A stretch of 38,520 nt of DNA. Source: Candidatus Bacteroides merdigallinarum. Its GTDB lineage: Bacteria > Bacteroidota > Bacteroidia > Bacteroidales > Bacteroidaceae. The stretch lies in NCBI GenBank assembly GCA_019116285.1, contig DXBX01000023.1, positions 1 through 38,520 of the forward strand, given 5' to 3'. The translations under genes and the position numbers were made by a program. The notes under the pieces were generated by a model. That model searched no databases, was not told the DNA's origin, and worked only from the letters and a program-made list of their open reading frames with translations. Below are positions 1-7,988 of the stretch, in pieces; the first letter of the stretch is position 1; each line of letters starts with the position of its first letter.

Positions 1-651
1 ATGGCTGAAATACAAGAAGGTGGCAATAAGAAAAGCAACAGCAAACAGAAAAAAATGACCGTCCGCGTGGACTTCACGCCGATGGTGGACATGAACATGT
101 TGCTGATTACTTTCTTTATGCTGTGTACCACTCTGAGCAAGCCTCAGACGATGGAGATAAGCATGCCGAGCAATGATAAGAACATTACGGACGAGCAACG
201 CTCGAAAGTAAAGGCCTCACAGGCCATTACGCTCTTGCTGGCCGGCGAAGACAAGCTGTATTACTATGAAGGAGAGCCGAACTATGAGGACTTCAATTCG
301 TTGAAGGAAACCACATACAAGGCTGACGGCCTCCGTGCCATGCTCCTCCGTCGTAACAGTGCTGCCGTAAGAAAGGTGAACGAACTGAAGCAACAGAAAG
401 CGGACCTGAAGATATCAGACGAAGAGTATGACAAGCAAGTCTCCGAAATCAAAGCCGGTGACGATACGCCTACGGTCATTATCAAGGCTGAGGGCGAGGC
501 TTCATACAAGAATCTGATAGATGCTCTGGATGAAATGCAAATTTGCAACATTGGTAAGTACGTAATCGCGGATATGGCCGAAGGCGATGAGTTCTTGATC
601 AAGAACTTCCAAAGCCAAGGTGCATTCGGCGCCGAAAACCTTGCTGAATAA
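1..651 (+). CDS. exbD: ExbD/TolR-family biopolymer transport protein
   Basis: ExbD works with ExbB as the proton-driven motor that energises TonB in the inner membrane. The 216-residue protein has a short basic cytoplasmic N-terminus, one membrane segment at about residues 29-46, and a periplasmic remainder. Asp30, in FTPMVDMNMLL, sits where the proton-path Asp of ExbD lies (compare TPFIDVML). It is longer than the roughly 140-residue enterobacterial protein because of a charged Lys/Glu-rich stretch at about residues 110-155, a length seen in Bacteroidetes. The ATG is the first base of the window, so a longer N-terminus cannot be excluded, and exbB would be expected just upstream, outside the window. 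It is followed 28 bases later by tonB and is probably cotranscribed with it. Confidence 0.9.
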   Translation: MAEIQEGGNKKSNSKQKKMTVRVDFTPMVDMNMLLITFFMLCTTLSKPQTMEISMPSNDKNITDEQRSKVKASQAITLLLAGEDKLYYYEGEPNYEDFNSLKETTYKADGLRAMLLRRNSAAVRKVNELKQQKADLKISDEEYDKQVSEIKAGDDTPTVIIKAEGEASYKNLIDALDEMQICNIGKYVIADMAEGDEFLIKNFQSQGAFGAENLAE

Positions 652-679
652 TGTGTAACACCTAAAAAGAAGTAGAATT

Positions 680-1492
680 ATGGCAAAAATAGATTTGACC
701 TCTCAAGAATGGTGTGACCTTATATTCGAAGGTAGAAATAAGGAATACGGCGCCTATAAGATGCGTGCCCGCGCAGCAAGACGTCTGAATTTCTCCGTCG
801 TGCTGGTGATTGTGATTGCAGCAGTAGGTTTCTCCATTCCGAGACTGATAACAATGGTGACTCCCGAGAAGAAGGAAGTGATGACCGAAGTTACCACCCT
901 CTCGCAACTGGAAGAACCCGAAGTAAAACAGGAAGAAGTGCAGAAGGTGCAGCCGGTGGCTCCTCCTCCCCCCGCACTGAAGAGCTCCATCAAGTTCACG
1001 GCTCCTGTCATCAAGAAGGATGAAGAGGTGGCTGATGAAGACCAGATGAAGAGCCAGGAAGAATTGACGGAAAGCAAGGTGACCATCTCTATCGCCGACG
1101 TACAAGGTACGGATGAAGAAGGTGGTGTGCTGGTTGAAGACTTGAAGCAAGTCGTAACCGAGGCTCCCGTCGAGGAAGAAGTATTCGATATGGTAGAACA
1201 GGCTCCCCAGTTCCCCGGTGGTCCTGCCGAGTTGATGAGCTATCTGTCGAAGAATATCCGCTACCCGGTTATCGCTCAGGAAAACGGCATTCAAGGCCGT
1301 GTAATCTGCCAGTTTGTGGTAGGTTCTGACGGTAGCGTTCGCGACATCAAGGTTATGCGTGGTGTTGACCCGTCTTTGGACAAGGAAGCCATCCGCGTGA
1401 TCCAGTCGATGCCGAAGTGGATCCCGGGTCGCCAGAATGGTAAGGCGGTTTCCGTAAGATACACTTTGCCTGTAACATTCAGATTGCAATAA
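680..1492 (+). CDS. tonB: TonB energy transducer
   Basis: TonB links the ExbB/ExbD motor to outer-membrane TonB-dependent (SusC-like) receptors. The 270-residue protein begins with the Bacteroidetes-type cytoplasmic segment (WCDLIFEGRNKEYGAYKMR, about 11-29), then one membrane segment (about 37-60). A Glu/Val- and Pro-rich periplasmic spacer with an APPPPA stretch follows. The C-terminal TonB domain spans about 175-270, beginning at the typical PQFPGG motif and containing YPVIAQENGIQGRV and the closing PVTFRLQ strand. It lies 28 bases behind exbD and four bases before the PstS-like gene, so all are probably one operon. The complete domain set makes this call firm; which receptors it serves cannot be read here. 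Confidence 0.92.
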   Translation: MAKIDLTSQEWCDLIFEGRNKEYGAYKMRARAARRLNFSVVLVIVIAAVGFSIPRLITMVTPEKKEVMTEVTTLSQLEEPEVKQEEVQKVQPVAPPPPALKSSIKFTAPVIKKDEEVADEDQMKSQEELTESKVTISIADVQGTDEEGGVLVEDLKQVVTEAPVEEEVFDMVEQAPQFPGGPAELMSYLSKNIRYPVIAQENGIQGRVICQFVVGSDGSVRDIKVMRGVDPSLDKEAIRVIQSMPKWIPGRQNGKAVSVRYTLPVTFRLQ

Positions 1493-1496
1493 AAGT

Positions 1497-2450
1497 ATGA
1501 ATAGAAGAGTGAGACAGTTTGGACTTTTGTTCCTGTTGGTGGAAATGTTGCTGACTGCTTGTAAGCAGAAGCCACCTAAAGACGGACGTACGGATACGTA
1601 CACGACGGGTACGGTGGCTATCGCAGCCGACGAAAGCTTCCAACCTATTGTGCAGGAAGAGATAGACGTTTTCGAGAATTTGTATCCCGAGGCGGATATC
1701 ATCCCCCATTATGTGACAGAAGTCGAAGCTGTCAACCTCTTACTCAAGGACAGTTTGCGGTTGGTGATTGCCAGCCGCAAGCTGACACCGGAGGAAAAAG
1801 AATCTTTCAATAGTCGTAAGTTCTTTCCCCAGGAAATCAAGATTGCTACCGACGGGTTGGCTTTGATTACGAATTTGGAGAATCCCGATTCCCTTATCAG
1901 TGTAGACAATATCCGCAGTATCTTGGTCGGTGAGAAGACCCGCTGGAAAGACATTTATCCGGAATCCCGTTTGGGAGATATACATTTGGTGTTCGACAAC
2001 AAGAACTCAAGCACGGTGCGTTTCGCTATTGATTCCATTTGCCGCGGCAAGCAGTTGGCCGGCAATGTAAGCGCCTTAAAGACCAATAAGGAGGTTATTA
2101 ATTTTGTTTCGAAGACTCCCGGTGCCATAGGTATCATCGGTGTGAATTGGCTAAGCGACCGGAATGACAGTACAGGACTTACATTCAACAAAGAAGTCCG
2201 TGTGATGTCGGTTAGCTACTCCACACAACCTACTGTTGCAAACAGTTACAAGCCCTATCAGGCTTATCTGTACTATGGTGATTACCCTCTGTCTCGTGAC
2301 ATTTATGCCTTGGTGAACGATCCGCGCAATGGTTTGTGTTGGGGATTCTCGGGATTTCTGCAGTCCCATCGCGGACAATTGATTATCCAGAAGTCCGGGT
2401 TGTTGCCTGCCACGCAGGCGGTGCGCATCGTGGATGTGAAAGATGAATAA
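1497..2450 (+). CDS. PstS-like substrate-binding lipoprotein
   Basis: The 317-residue protein resembles the periplasmic phosphate-binding (PstS/PBP-like) fold. After the signal peptide it has TVAIAADESFQPIV, an ASRKLTPEE segment and later a TPGAIGIIGVNWL segment, which match ligand-loop regions of that family. The N-terminus is a lipoprotein signal with lipobox LLTAC and acylated Cys22, so it should be anchored in the envelope. It starts four bases after the tonB stop and overlaps or abuts the TPR gene. No pstC, pstA, pstB or phoU is nearby, so a role as the binding subunit of a phosphate ABC importer is unlikely. By position it may belong to the ExbD/TonB machinery. The family call is reasonable; the ligand is unknown. 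Confidence 0.75.
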   Translation: MNRRVRQFGLLFLLVEMLLTACKQKPPKDGRTDTYTTGTVAIAADESFQPIVQEEIDVFENLYPEADIIPHYVTEVEAVNLLLKDSLRLVIASRKLTPEEKESFNSRKFFPQEIKIATDGLALITNLENPDSLISVDNIRSILVGEKTRWKDIYPESRLGDIHLVFDNKNSSTVRFAIDSICRGKQLAGNVSALKTNKEVINFVSKTPGAIGIIGVNWLSDRNDSTGLTFNKEVRVMSVSYSTQPTVANSYKPYQAYLYYGDYPLSRDIYALVNDPRNGLCWGFSGFLQSHRGQLIIQKSGLLPATQAVRIVDVKDE

Positions 2451-2472
2451 TAGTTTTTTTTATAAGAGTAAT

Positions 2473-3936
2473 ATGAAGATTAAGAGAATTGTTACATTGT
2501 GCTGCGTGGGCCTCCTCTTTGCTGGTATGGTTTCCGCGCAAACCGAGTCTGATTGGAAGGCCGGCGTCAGTCAAGTAAAGGAAATGATAAAGTCCAATCC
2601 CGAAGGTGCATGGGACTTGACCGAAGACCTGATGAAGGGCAAGAACAAGAAGAATGTCGATCTTATTTTGGCGTTGGCTCAAGTTTATTTGGATGCTGAT
2701 AAGACGGAAGAGATAGATGAATTGCTTGCAAAAGCCAAGAAAGCCGACAAGAAAGATCCGCGTATCTTTTTGATGGAAGGCGACATCGCCTTGGCCAAGA
2801 AAGATGTTGGTTTGGCATGTTCGTCGTATGAACAAGCTATTCTTTTTGATCCTAACTGTTATGAAGCATATCTGAAGTATGCCCGTGCTTATAAGTCTGC
2901 CAGCCCTTCCATGGCTATTCAGAAGCTGACCGACTTGAAGAATTTGGCCGGCGTGCCGCAGGATATACTCTTGCAGGCAGATAAGGCTATGGCCGAGGTG
3001 CATTATTCGAACAACAAGTTCGCTGATGCAGCCAAGGCGTACGAGAACTTCATCCATACGGATGTGGCTACGGAAAGCGATATCCTGAGCTATGCTTTCG
3101 CTCTCTTCATGAGCCATGATTTTGAGGCTTCCTATGAGATTGCAAGCAAAGGTTTGCAGAAGAATGCAGAGAGCACCGGTTTCAACCGCTTGGCTATGTA
3201 TAACCTCATTGATCTGAAGCGGTATGATGAAGCTAAGGCAATTGCTGACGTGTTCTTCAACCAGTTGAAGGATGTCAACTACTCCGGTTTGGACTACCGT
3301 TATTATGGTGCTCTGCTGAATGCAACGCAGGATTATGCAGGTGCCATCACCCAGTTCGAAAAAGCTTATGAATTGGATACGACGGCCGTTGAACTCTTGC
3401 AACAGATTTCCGAGGCTTATAACAACAATGGCAATTATGACAAGGGTATTGAGACCTATAAGAGATATTGCGATGCTCTGCCCGCCGAAGAAAAGACTGC
3501 CGAGAACATCTTCACCTTGGCCGGTATGTATTATGACCAAGGCACTGACACGGTGAATGTAGCCCTTGAACAGCGTCAGATTGCTTTGCAGGAAGCTGAT
3601 ACGCTCTATGCACAAGTATGTGAACTGGCTCCGGACAGCTATACCGGTTATTTCTATCGTGGACATACGCGTTCAGCTATGGACCCTGAGACGACACAAG
3701 GTTTGGCAAAGCCTTACTATGAGAAGGTTGTAGAATTGGTATTGGCCAAGAACGACCCCCGCTACAATCGTGTGCTTATCACTTGCTACAGCTACCTGGG
3801 TTATTATTTTATGTTGCAGGCTAAGCCGGAAGATTATGCCATCTCCAAGGAGTATTGGAACAAGATTCTGACTATTGACCCGAACAACGCTCTGGCCAAG
3901 ACAGCATTGAAGGGTATTGAAGACATGGGACAGTAA
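2473..3936 (+). CDS. Secreted tetratricopeptide-repeat protein
   Basis: The protein has 487 residues, with a signal peptide (MKIKRIVTLCCVGLLFAGMVSA, cleavage near residue 22) followed almost entirely by helical TPR-type repeats. Typical repeat pieces include CSSYEQAILFDPNCYEAYLKYA, AITQFEKAYELDTTAVELL and a final TIDPNNALAKTALKGI. TPR arrays act as protein-binding scaffolds and this one is expected in the periplasm. An in-frame ATG at 2443 overlaps the preceding stop but would put ten residues ahead of a clean signal peptide, so 2473 is preferred. It closes the exbD-tonB-pstS-like operon, followed by a strong terminator. A scaffold function around the TonB complex is inference from position. 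Confidence 0.85.
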   Translation: MKIKRIVTLCCVGLLFAGMVSAQTESDWKAGVSQVKEMIKSNPEGAWDLTEDLMKGKNKKNVDLILALAQVYLDADKTEEIDELLAKAKKADKKDPRIFLMEGDIALAKKDVGLACSSYEQAILFDPNCYEAYLKYARAYKSASPSMAIQKLTDLKNLAGVPQDILLQADKAMAEVHYSNNKFADAAKAYENFIHTDVATESDILSYAFALFMSHDFEASYEIASKGLQKNAESTGFNRLAMYNLIDLKRYDEAKAIADVFFNQLKDVNYSGLDYRYYGALLNATQDYAGAITQFEKAYELDTTAVELLQQISEAYNNNGNYDKGIETYKRYCDALPAEEKTAENIFTLAGMYYDQGTDTVNVALEQRQIALQEADTLYAQVCELAPDSYTGYFYRGHTRSAMDPETTQGLAKPYYEKVVELVLAKNDPRYNRVLITCYSYLGYYFMLQAKPEDYAISKEYWNKILTIDPNNALAKTALKGIEDMGQ

Positions 3937-3969
3937 TCCCGTTTCTTCAGTCTGAGACTTTAATACAGG

Positions 3970-4019
3970 AGGAGCAGAAAGAAATTGTGTGGAACAATTT
4001 GTTTCTGCTCCTCTCTTTT
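3970..4019 (+). terminator. Rho-independent terminator after the TonB/TPR operon
   Basis: The arm AGGAGCAGAAA (3970-3980) pairs with TTTCTGCTCCT (4002-4012). An inner helix of AAATTGT (3982-3988) with ACAATTT (3994-4000) extends the stem, and a T-rich tract follows. An in-frame ATG for the next gene at 3989 lies inside this hairpin, which argues for the later start at 4043. Confidence 0.88.
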
Positions 4020-4042
4020 TTACTTTTTCAAGAGATTCTTAT

Positions 4043-5686
4043 ATGTTGAAATCCCTTTGTCAATGGGGGTTGGGCGCATTTTGCGGTTTGTTTTATGCGC
4101 TTGCCCCGTCTTGCCTGCAAGCTCAGGAAACTTCTTTTCTGCCTCCGGTAATGGGCTGGAGTTCGTGGAATACCTACCGCATCCATATCAGCGAAGATTT
4201 GATTAAGAGGCAGACCGATGCCATGGCTGCCCGAGGGTTGAAGGAGGCGGGTTATTCGTATATCAACATTGATGACGGTTTTTTCGACGGACGGGACGAA
4301 CAAGGCAACTTGAAGATTCATCCAGAACGATTCCCGAATGGCTTGAAGGTCGTTGCTGATTACATTCATTCCAAGGGCTTCAAGGCCGGGATTTATTCCG
4401 ATGCCGGCAGCAATACCTGTGGTTCTATCTGGGATAAAGACACGCATGGAGTGGGTGTGGGGCTGTATGGGCATGAGAAGAGGGATGCCGATTTCTTCTT
4501 CAACCGTTGCGGCTTCGACTTCATCAAGATAGACTATTGCGGGGCCGGACAGCAACTGGCATTGGACGAGCAGGCACGTTATACGGAAATAGTGGAAGCC
4601 ATCCGTGAGGTTTGCAGCCGGGACATTTCCGTCAATATCTGCCGATGGGCTTATCCCGGGACGTGGGCAAAGGCGTTGGCTCGTTCTTGGCGTATCAGTC
4701 CGGATATTTCGCCCAGCTGGCAGTCGGTCAAGTCCATTATCCGAAAGAATCTCTATTTGTCTGCTTATGCCGGAGAAGGCCATTATAATGACATGGATAT
4801 GCTGGAGATAGGCCGGGGCCTGACACAAGACGAGGAAGAGACCCATTTCGGAATATGGTGCATCATGTCCTCGCCCTTGCTGATAGGATGTGACATGACA
4901 TCCATTCCCGCCACTTCCCTGGCATTGCTGAAGAACGAAGAGTTGATAGCCTTGAACCAAGACCGGTTGGGTTTGCAGGCCTATGTGGTGCAGCATGCTC
5001 ATGGCGGATATGTCTTGACGAAGGACCTAGAGCAGAAGCGCGGGCGGGTTCGTGCGGTCGCTTTGTACAATCCGACAGACAGCGTATGCTCTTTCAAGGT
5101 GCCTTTCTCTACGTTGGAGCTGGACGGTGACGTGCAAGTCCGTGATTTGGTGCGTAAGCAAGATCTTGGCGTCAAGACCGGTGTGCTGAGCTGTCAGGTT
5201 CCTGCACACGGTGTGAAGATATATCGTCTGGAGGCTGCCCGACGCTTGGAGCCGACGCGTTATGAAGCGGAATGGGCCTACCTGAATGAGTATAACGATT
5301 TAGCCAAACCTCGTACCGTTCTCTATGCCCCTTATGAAGGAGCTTCCGGTGGTATGGTAGTCAGCAATTTGGGCGGACAAGCTTCGAACTATGCCGAATG
5401 GCGCGAGGTGTACAGCGAGAAAGGCGGCCGATATGAGATGTGCATTTCGTATGTTCCGGCTGTAGGCAGCGAACTGGAAATCCCTGACCGGAAACTGGAG
5501 GTCAGTGTCAACGGTTCCAAGGTTCTGCTGGATCAATTGGAGTCGGATCCTTCCAAGGGCGTGATGAAGGTTATTATCCCTGTGGAATTGAAGGCCGGTT
5601 ATAATGTGGTCCGTATGTGTAGCCCTTATACCTGGACACCGGACATTGATTGTTTCACGTTGAAACGATTGTCTGCCCGTGATTGA
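4043..5686 (+). CDS. GH27 alpha-galactosidase with C-terminal carbohydrate-binding domain
   Basis: The enzyme probably removes terminal alpha-galactosyl residues by a retaining mechanism. The 547-residue protein starts with a signal peptide (MLKSLCQWGLGAFCGLFY, ending near LQAQ). The GH27 barrel follows: MGWSSWNTY near the start, YINIDDGFFD, and KAGIYSDAGSNTCG. The nucleophile is probably Asp164 in FIKIDYCGAG, and the acid/base Asp221 in WRISPDISPSW. A beta domain and then a CBM35/CBM6-like domain (from about residue 415, YEAEWAYLNE) fill the C-terminus. It stands alone between two terminators without a SusC/SusD pair, so it is not part of an obvious polysaccharide-utilisation locus here. The ATG at 4043 is used because the upstream ATG lies in the terminator loop. 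Confidence 0.88.
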   Translation: MLKSLCQWGLGAFCGLFYALAPSCLQAQETSFLPPVMGWSSWNTYRIHISEDLIKRQTDAMAARGLKEAGYSYINIDDGFFDGRDEQGNLKIHPERFPNGLKVVADYIHSKGFKAGIYSDAGSNTCGSIWDKDTHGVGVGLYGHEKRDADFFFNRCGFDFIKIDYCGAGQQLALDEQARYTEIVEAIREVCSRDISVNICRWAYPGTWAKALARSWRISPDISPSWQSVKSIIRKNLYLSAYAGEGHYNDMDMLEIGRGLTQDEEETHFGIWCIMSSPLLIGCDMTSIPATSLALLKNEELIALNQDRLGLQAYVVQHAHGGYVLTKDLEQKRGRVRAVALYNPTDSVCSFKVPFSTLELDGDVQVRDLVRKQDLGVKTGVLSCQVPAHGVKIYRLEAARRLEPTRYEAEWAYLNEYNDLAKPRTVLYAPYEGASGGMVVSNLGGQASNYAEWREVYSEKGGRYEMCISYVPAVGSELEIPDRKLEVSVNGSKVLLDQLESDPSKGVMKVIIPVELKAGYNVVRMCSPYTWTPDIDCFTLKRLSARD

Positions 5687-5706
5687 AGCCGGGAACTAAT
5701 ATCATA

Positions 5707-5756
5707 CGGAGCGGAACAGGTTGTGGTTTGATGCTGCCTGTTCCGCTCCGTTTTTA
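5707..5756 (+). terminator. Rho-independent terminator after GH27 gene
   Basis: A perfect 14-bp stem, CGGAGCGGAACAGG (5707-5720) with CCTGTTCCGCTCCG (5737-5750), is followed by TTTTT. It separates the (+) GH27 gene from the convergent (-) helicase gene. No T-run follows in the reverse direction, so it is strongest for the + strand. Confidence 0.93.
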
Positions 5757-5773
5757 TTAGGGGCGGGTGATGC

Positions 5774-7636
5774 TTATCTCTTCTTTTTCTTGGAGGGTTT
5801 GGCCCAGCCTTCTTCGTTGAAGTCCGGCTCTTGCCAGCGTGGGTCATCGTTGTGCTGGAAGAACTGTCGCCAGTCGTCCTTCTTTCCGCGCGGACGGTTG
5901 AAGTCCTGTTCCTCGGTGGCAGATTTCTTGCGGCGTTTGCCGGCGGGTTCTGTGTCCTTGCGGGTATTCTTCTTAGTTTTTTTGGGCGTACTTCCCGGCT
6001 CTTCTCCGGCTATTTCCACCGTCACCTTACGTCCCTTCCAGTTGGCCCGGTTCATGCCTTTCAGAACGCTCTGTGTGGCATCTTCCTCCACTTCGAAGAA
6101 GGAGAAACTGCGCATCAGGTCGATGCGTCCGATTTCCACCCGTCCGCGGACGTGCGAATTAATCAGTCCGATGAGCTCGTTGGGGAAGAGGTTGTCGTTC
6201 TTGCCCAGGTTGATGAAGAAGCGCGTAAAGCCCGGTTCGGCCCGACGGTTGTCTTCGCCGGAAGCACCCTTCTTGCCTTTCTTATCTTTACGGTCGCTGC
6301 GGGCGTCGCCGGCCGTCTCTATCTCCGCACGGTCGCGGTAGTAGTCCGAGAAGCGGTTGAATTCGTGGCTCACCATGCGCTTGATGAGGTCTTCCTTGGA
6401 CAGCCAGTCCAGCTTGCGGTAGACGTCCGGCATGAATCCGGCGATTTCTTCCTCGTTCACCTTCACCTTCTCCAGATCGTCGATGACCTTCAGCAGTTGT
6501 CGGCGGCAGATGTCCTTGGCAGTGGGCATCTTTCCGGCTTCGAACTTCTTGCCGATAATTCGTTCTATTTCGCGCATACGTCCTTTCTCGCGCAGGTTGA
6601 TGATGGCGATGGACGTTCCGGTCTTCCCGGCGCGTCCGGTGCGTCCGCTGCGGTGCGTGTAGCTCTCGGTGTCCTCGGGCAGGCCGTAGTTGATGACGTG
6701 CGTTAGGTCGTCCACGTCCAGTCCGCGTGCGGCGACGTCCGTGGCCACCAGCAGCTGGAGGTTGCGGATGCGGAATTTCTGCATCACGGCGTCACGTTGC
6801 GCCTGGCTCAGTTCGCCGTGCAGGGTATCGGCGTTGTAGCCCTCCTGCATCAGCTTGTCGGCAATCTCTTGCGTTTCCTTGCGTGTACGGCAGAAGATGA
6901 TGCCGTAGATGTCGGGGTTGAAGTCCACGATGCGCTTCAGCGTCTCGTACTTGTCCTTGGCGTGCACCACGTAGACCACATGGTGCACGTTGGCCGTGCC
7001 CTCGTTCTTGCGGCCGATGGTGATCTCCTTCGCGTCGCGCAGGTAATTCTTGGCGATGCGGGCAATCTCCTTGCTCATCGTGGCGGAGAACAGCAGCGTG
7101 TTGCGCTCCTGAGGCACGTCGGCCAGGATGGCATCTATGCTCTCGCTGAAGCCCATGTTCAGCATCTCGTCCGCTTCGTCCAGGACCACATTCTGCACCA
7201 TGGACAAGGATACGGTCTTGCGCTGCATCAGGTCCAGCAGGCGTCCCGGTGTGGCCACGATGATATGCACGCCCTGTTTGAGGGCGCGTATCTGGCTCTC
7301 GATGGACGAGCCTCCGTAGACGGGCAATACCCGCAGGCCGTCGATATACTTGGAATAATCATTGAGGTCGCCTGCTATTTGCAGACAGAGCTCGCGCGTG
7401 GGACAGAGGACAAGCGACTGTGGCACCCGTCGGTCCACGTCGGTCTTCTGCAACAGCGGCAGCCCGTAGGCGGCAGTCTTTCCTGTCCCGGTCTGCGCCA
7501 GCGCAACGATGTCATTGTTTTCTCCCAACAGATAAGGAATCACTTCTTCTTGTACCGGCATGGGCTGCTCATAGCCCATCTCTTCGATGGCGCGGCGTAT
7601 CTCCGGCGACACACCGAGCTCTTCAAATGTCTTCAT
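5774..7636 (-). CDS. DEAD-box ATP-dependent RNA helicase with DbpA-type RNA-binding domain
   Basis: The 620-residue protein is expected to unwind RNA in the cytoplasm, in ribosome assembly, RNA turnover or cold adaptation. The helicase core is complete: Q motif (GYEQPMPVQEEV), motif I AQTGTGKT, Ia PTRELCLQIA, motif II DEAD, motif III SAT, and motif VI HRSGRTGRAG. A DbpA-like RNA-binding domain lies at about 475-550 (FFINLGKNDNLFPNELIGLI), followed by a very basic tail ending in KPSKKKKR. This layout fits the DeaD/CsdA group. The start ATG (complement of 7634-7636) lies about 30 bases below a TACCTTTG promoter element. It is convergent with the GH27 gene. Confidence 0.93.
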   Translation of the reverse strand: MKTFEELGVSPEIRRAIEEMGYEQPMPVQEEVIPYLLGENNDIVALAQTGTGKTAAYGLPLLQKTDVDRRVPQSLVLCPTRELCLQIAGDLNDYSKYIDGLRVLPVYGGSSIESQIRALKQGVHIIVATPGRLLDLMQRKTVSLSMVQNVVLDEADEMLNMGFSESIDAILADVPQERNTLLFSATMSKEIARIAKNYLRDAKEITIGRKNEGTANVHHVVYVVHAKDKYETLKRIVDFNPDIYGIIFCRTRKETQEIADKLMQEGYNADTLHGELSQAQRDAVMQKFRIRNLQLLVATDVAARGLDVDDLTHVINYGLPEDTESYTHRSGRTGRAGKTGTSIAIINLREKGRMREIERIIGKKFEAGKMPTAKDICRRQLLKVIDDLEKVKVNEEEIAGFMPDVYRKLDWLSKEDLIKRMVSHEFNRFSDYYRDRAEIETAGDARSDRKDKKGKKGASGEDNRRAEPGFTRFFINLGKNDNLFPNELIGLINSHVRGRVEIGRIDLMRSFSFFEVEEDATQSVLKGMNRANWKGRKVTVEIAGEEPGSTPKKTKKNTRKDTEPAGKRRKKSATEEQDFNRPRGKKDDWRQFFQHNDDPRWQEPDFNEEGWAKPSKKKKR

Positions 7637-7666
7637 TCAGTCTTCGTATCACTTTGTTTCCGGCTG

Positions 7667-7674
7667 CAAAGGTA
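7667..7674 (-). promoter_or_regulatory. Bacteroidetes -7 promoter element for the helicase gene
   Basis: On the minus strand the sequence reads TACCTTTG, matching TAnnTTTG. It is placed to give a leader of about 25-30 bases before the helicase ATG. No clear -33 TTTG element was found at the expected distance. Confidence 0.5.
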
Positions 7675-7822
7675 ATACAAATAGTTGAGATATGGGGCGA
7701 TATGCGACAGAAAGGGGCGTCCGGGGAGGGTACATGGTATATGAGTGCGAGTCCGACATAAGCTGCGAGTGAGGAAGAAATATCTGCCATACACCGCTGA
7801 AAAACTGGGAAACACGGGGAAA

Positions 7823-7927
7823 AAGGTACATATTCAAGCTAAAGATGTATATTTCCAGCCTAGAAATGTATATCTTTAGCTTAGAAATATACATTTCCAG
7901 CCTAGAGATATGCATTTCTAGCCTGGA
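7823..7927. repeat. 21-bp tandem repeat, about five units
   Basis: Five consecutive 21-bp units start at 7823, 7844, 7865, 7886 and 7907. The last four share a core close to CATTTCYAGCCTAGA, and the array fades out on both sides. It fills most of the 352-base gap between the helicase start and the SUMF1-like stop. On the minus strand one frame stays open (7649-7999), encoding a seven-residue repeat close to ISRLEMY. Because 21 is a multiple of three, the open frame alone does not prove coding. Confidence 0.85.
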
Positions 7928-7988
7928 GATGAAGAATCTTCCTACATTTATGAGTTTTTCCCGTAAGATCAGAATTTCTTTTCTAGCC

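Noticed and set aside
1497..2450. Phosphate ABC importer locus
   Set aside because: Only a PstS-like protein is present; no permease, ATPase or phoU gene is in the neighbourhood, and the gene is embedded in a TonB operon.
2383..3666. A 427-codon open frame antisense to the TPR gene
   Set aside because: It is fully opposite a well-supported gene with a signal peptide and TPR pattern. It has no start context and no family motif, and its length follows from codon bias.
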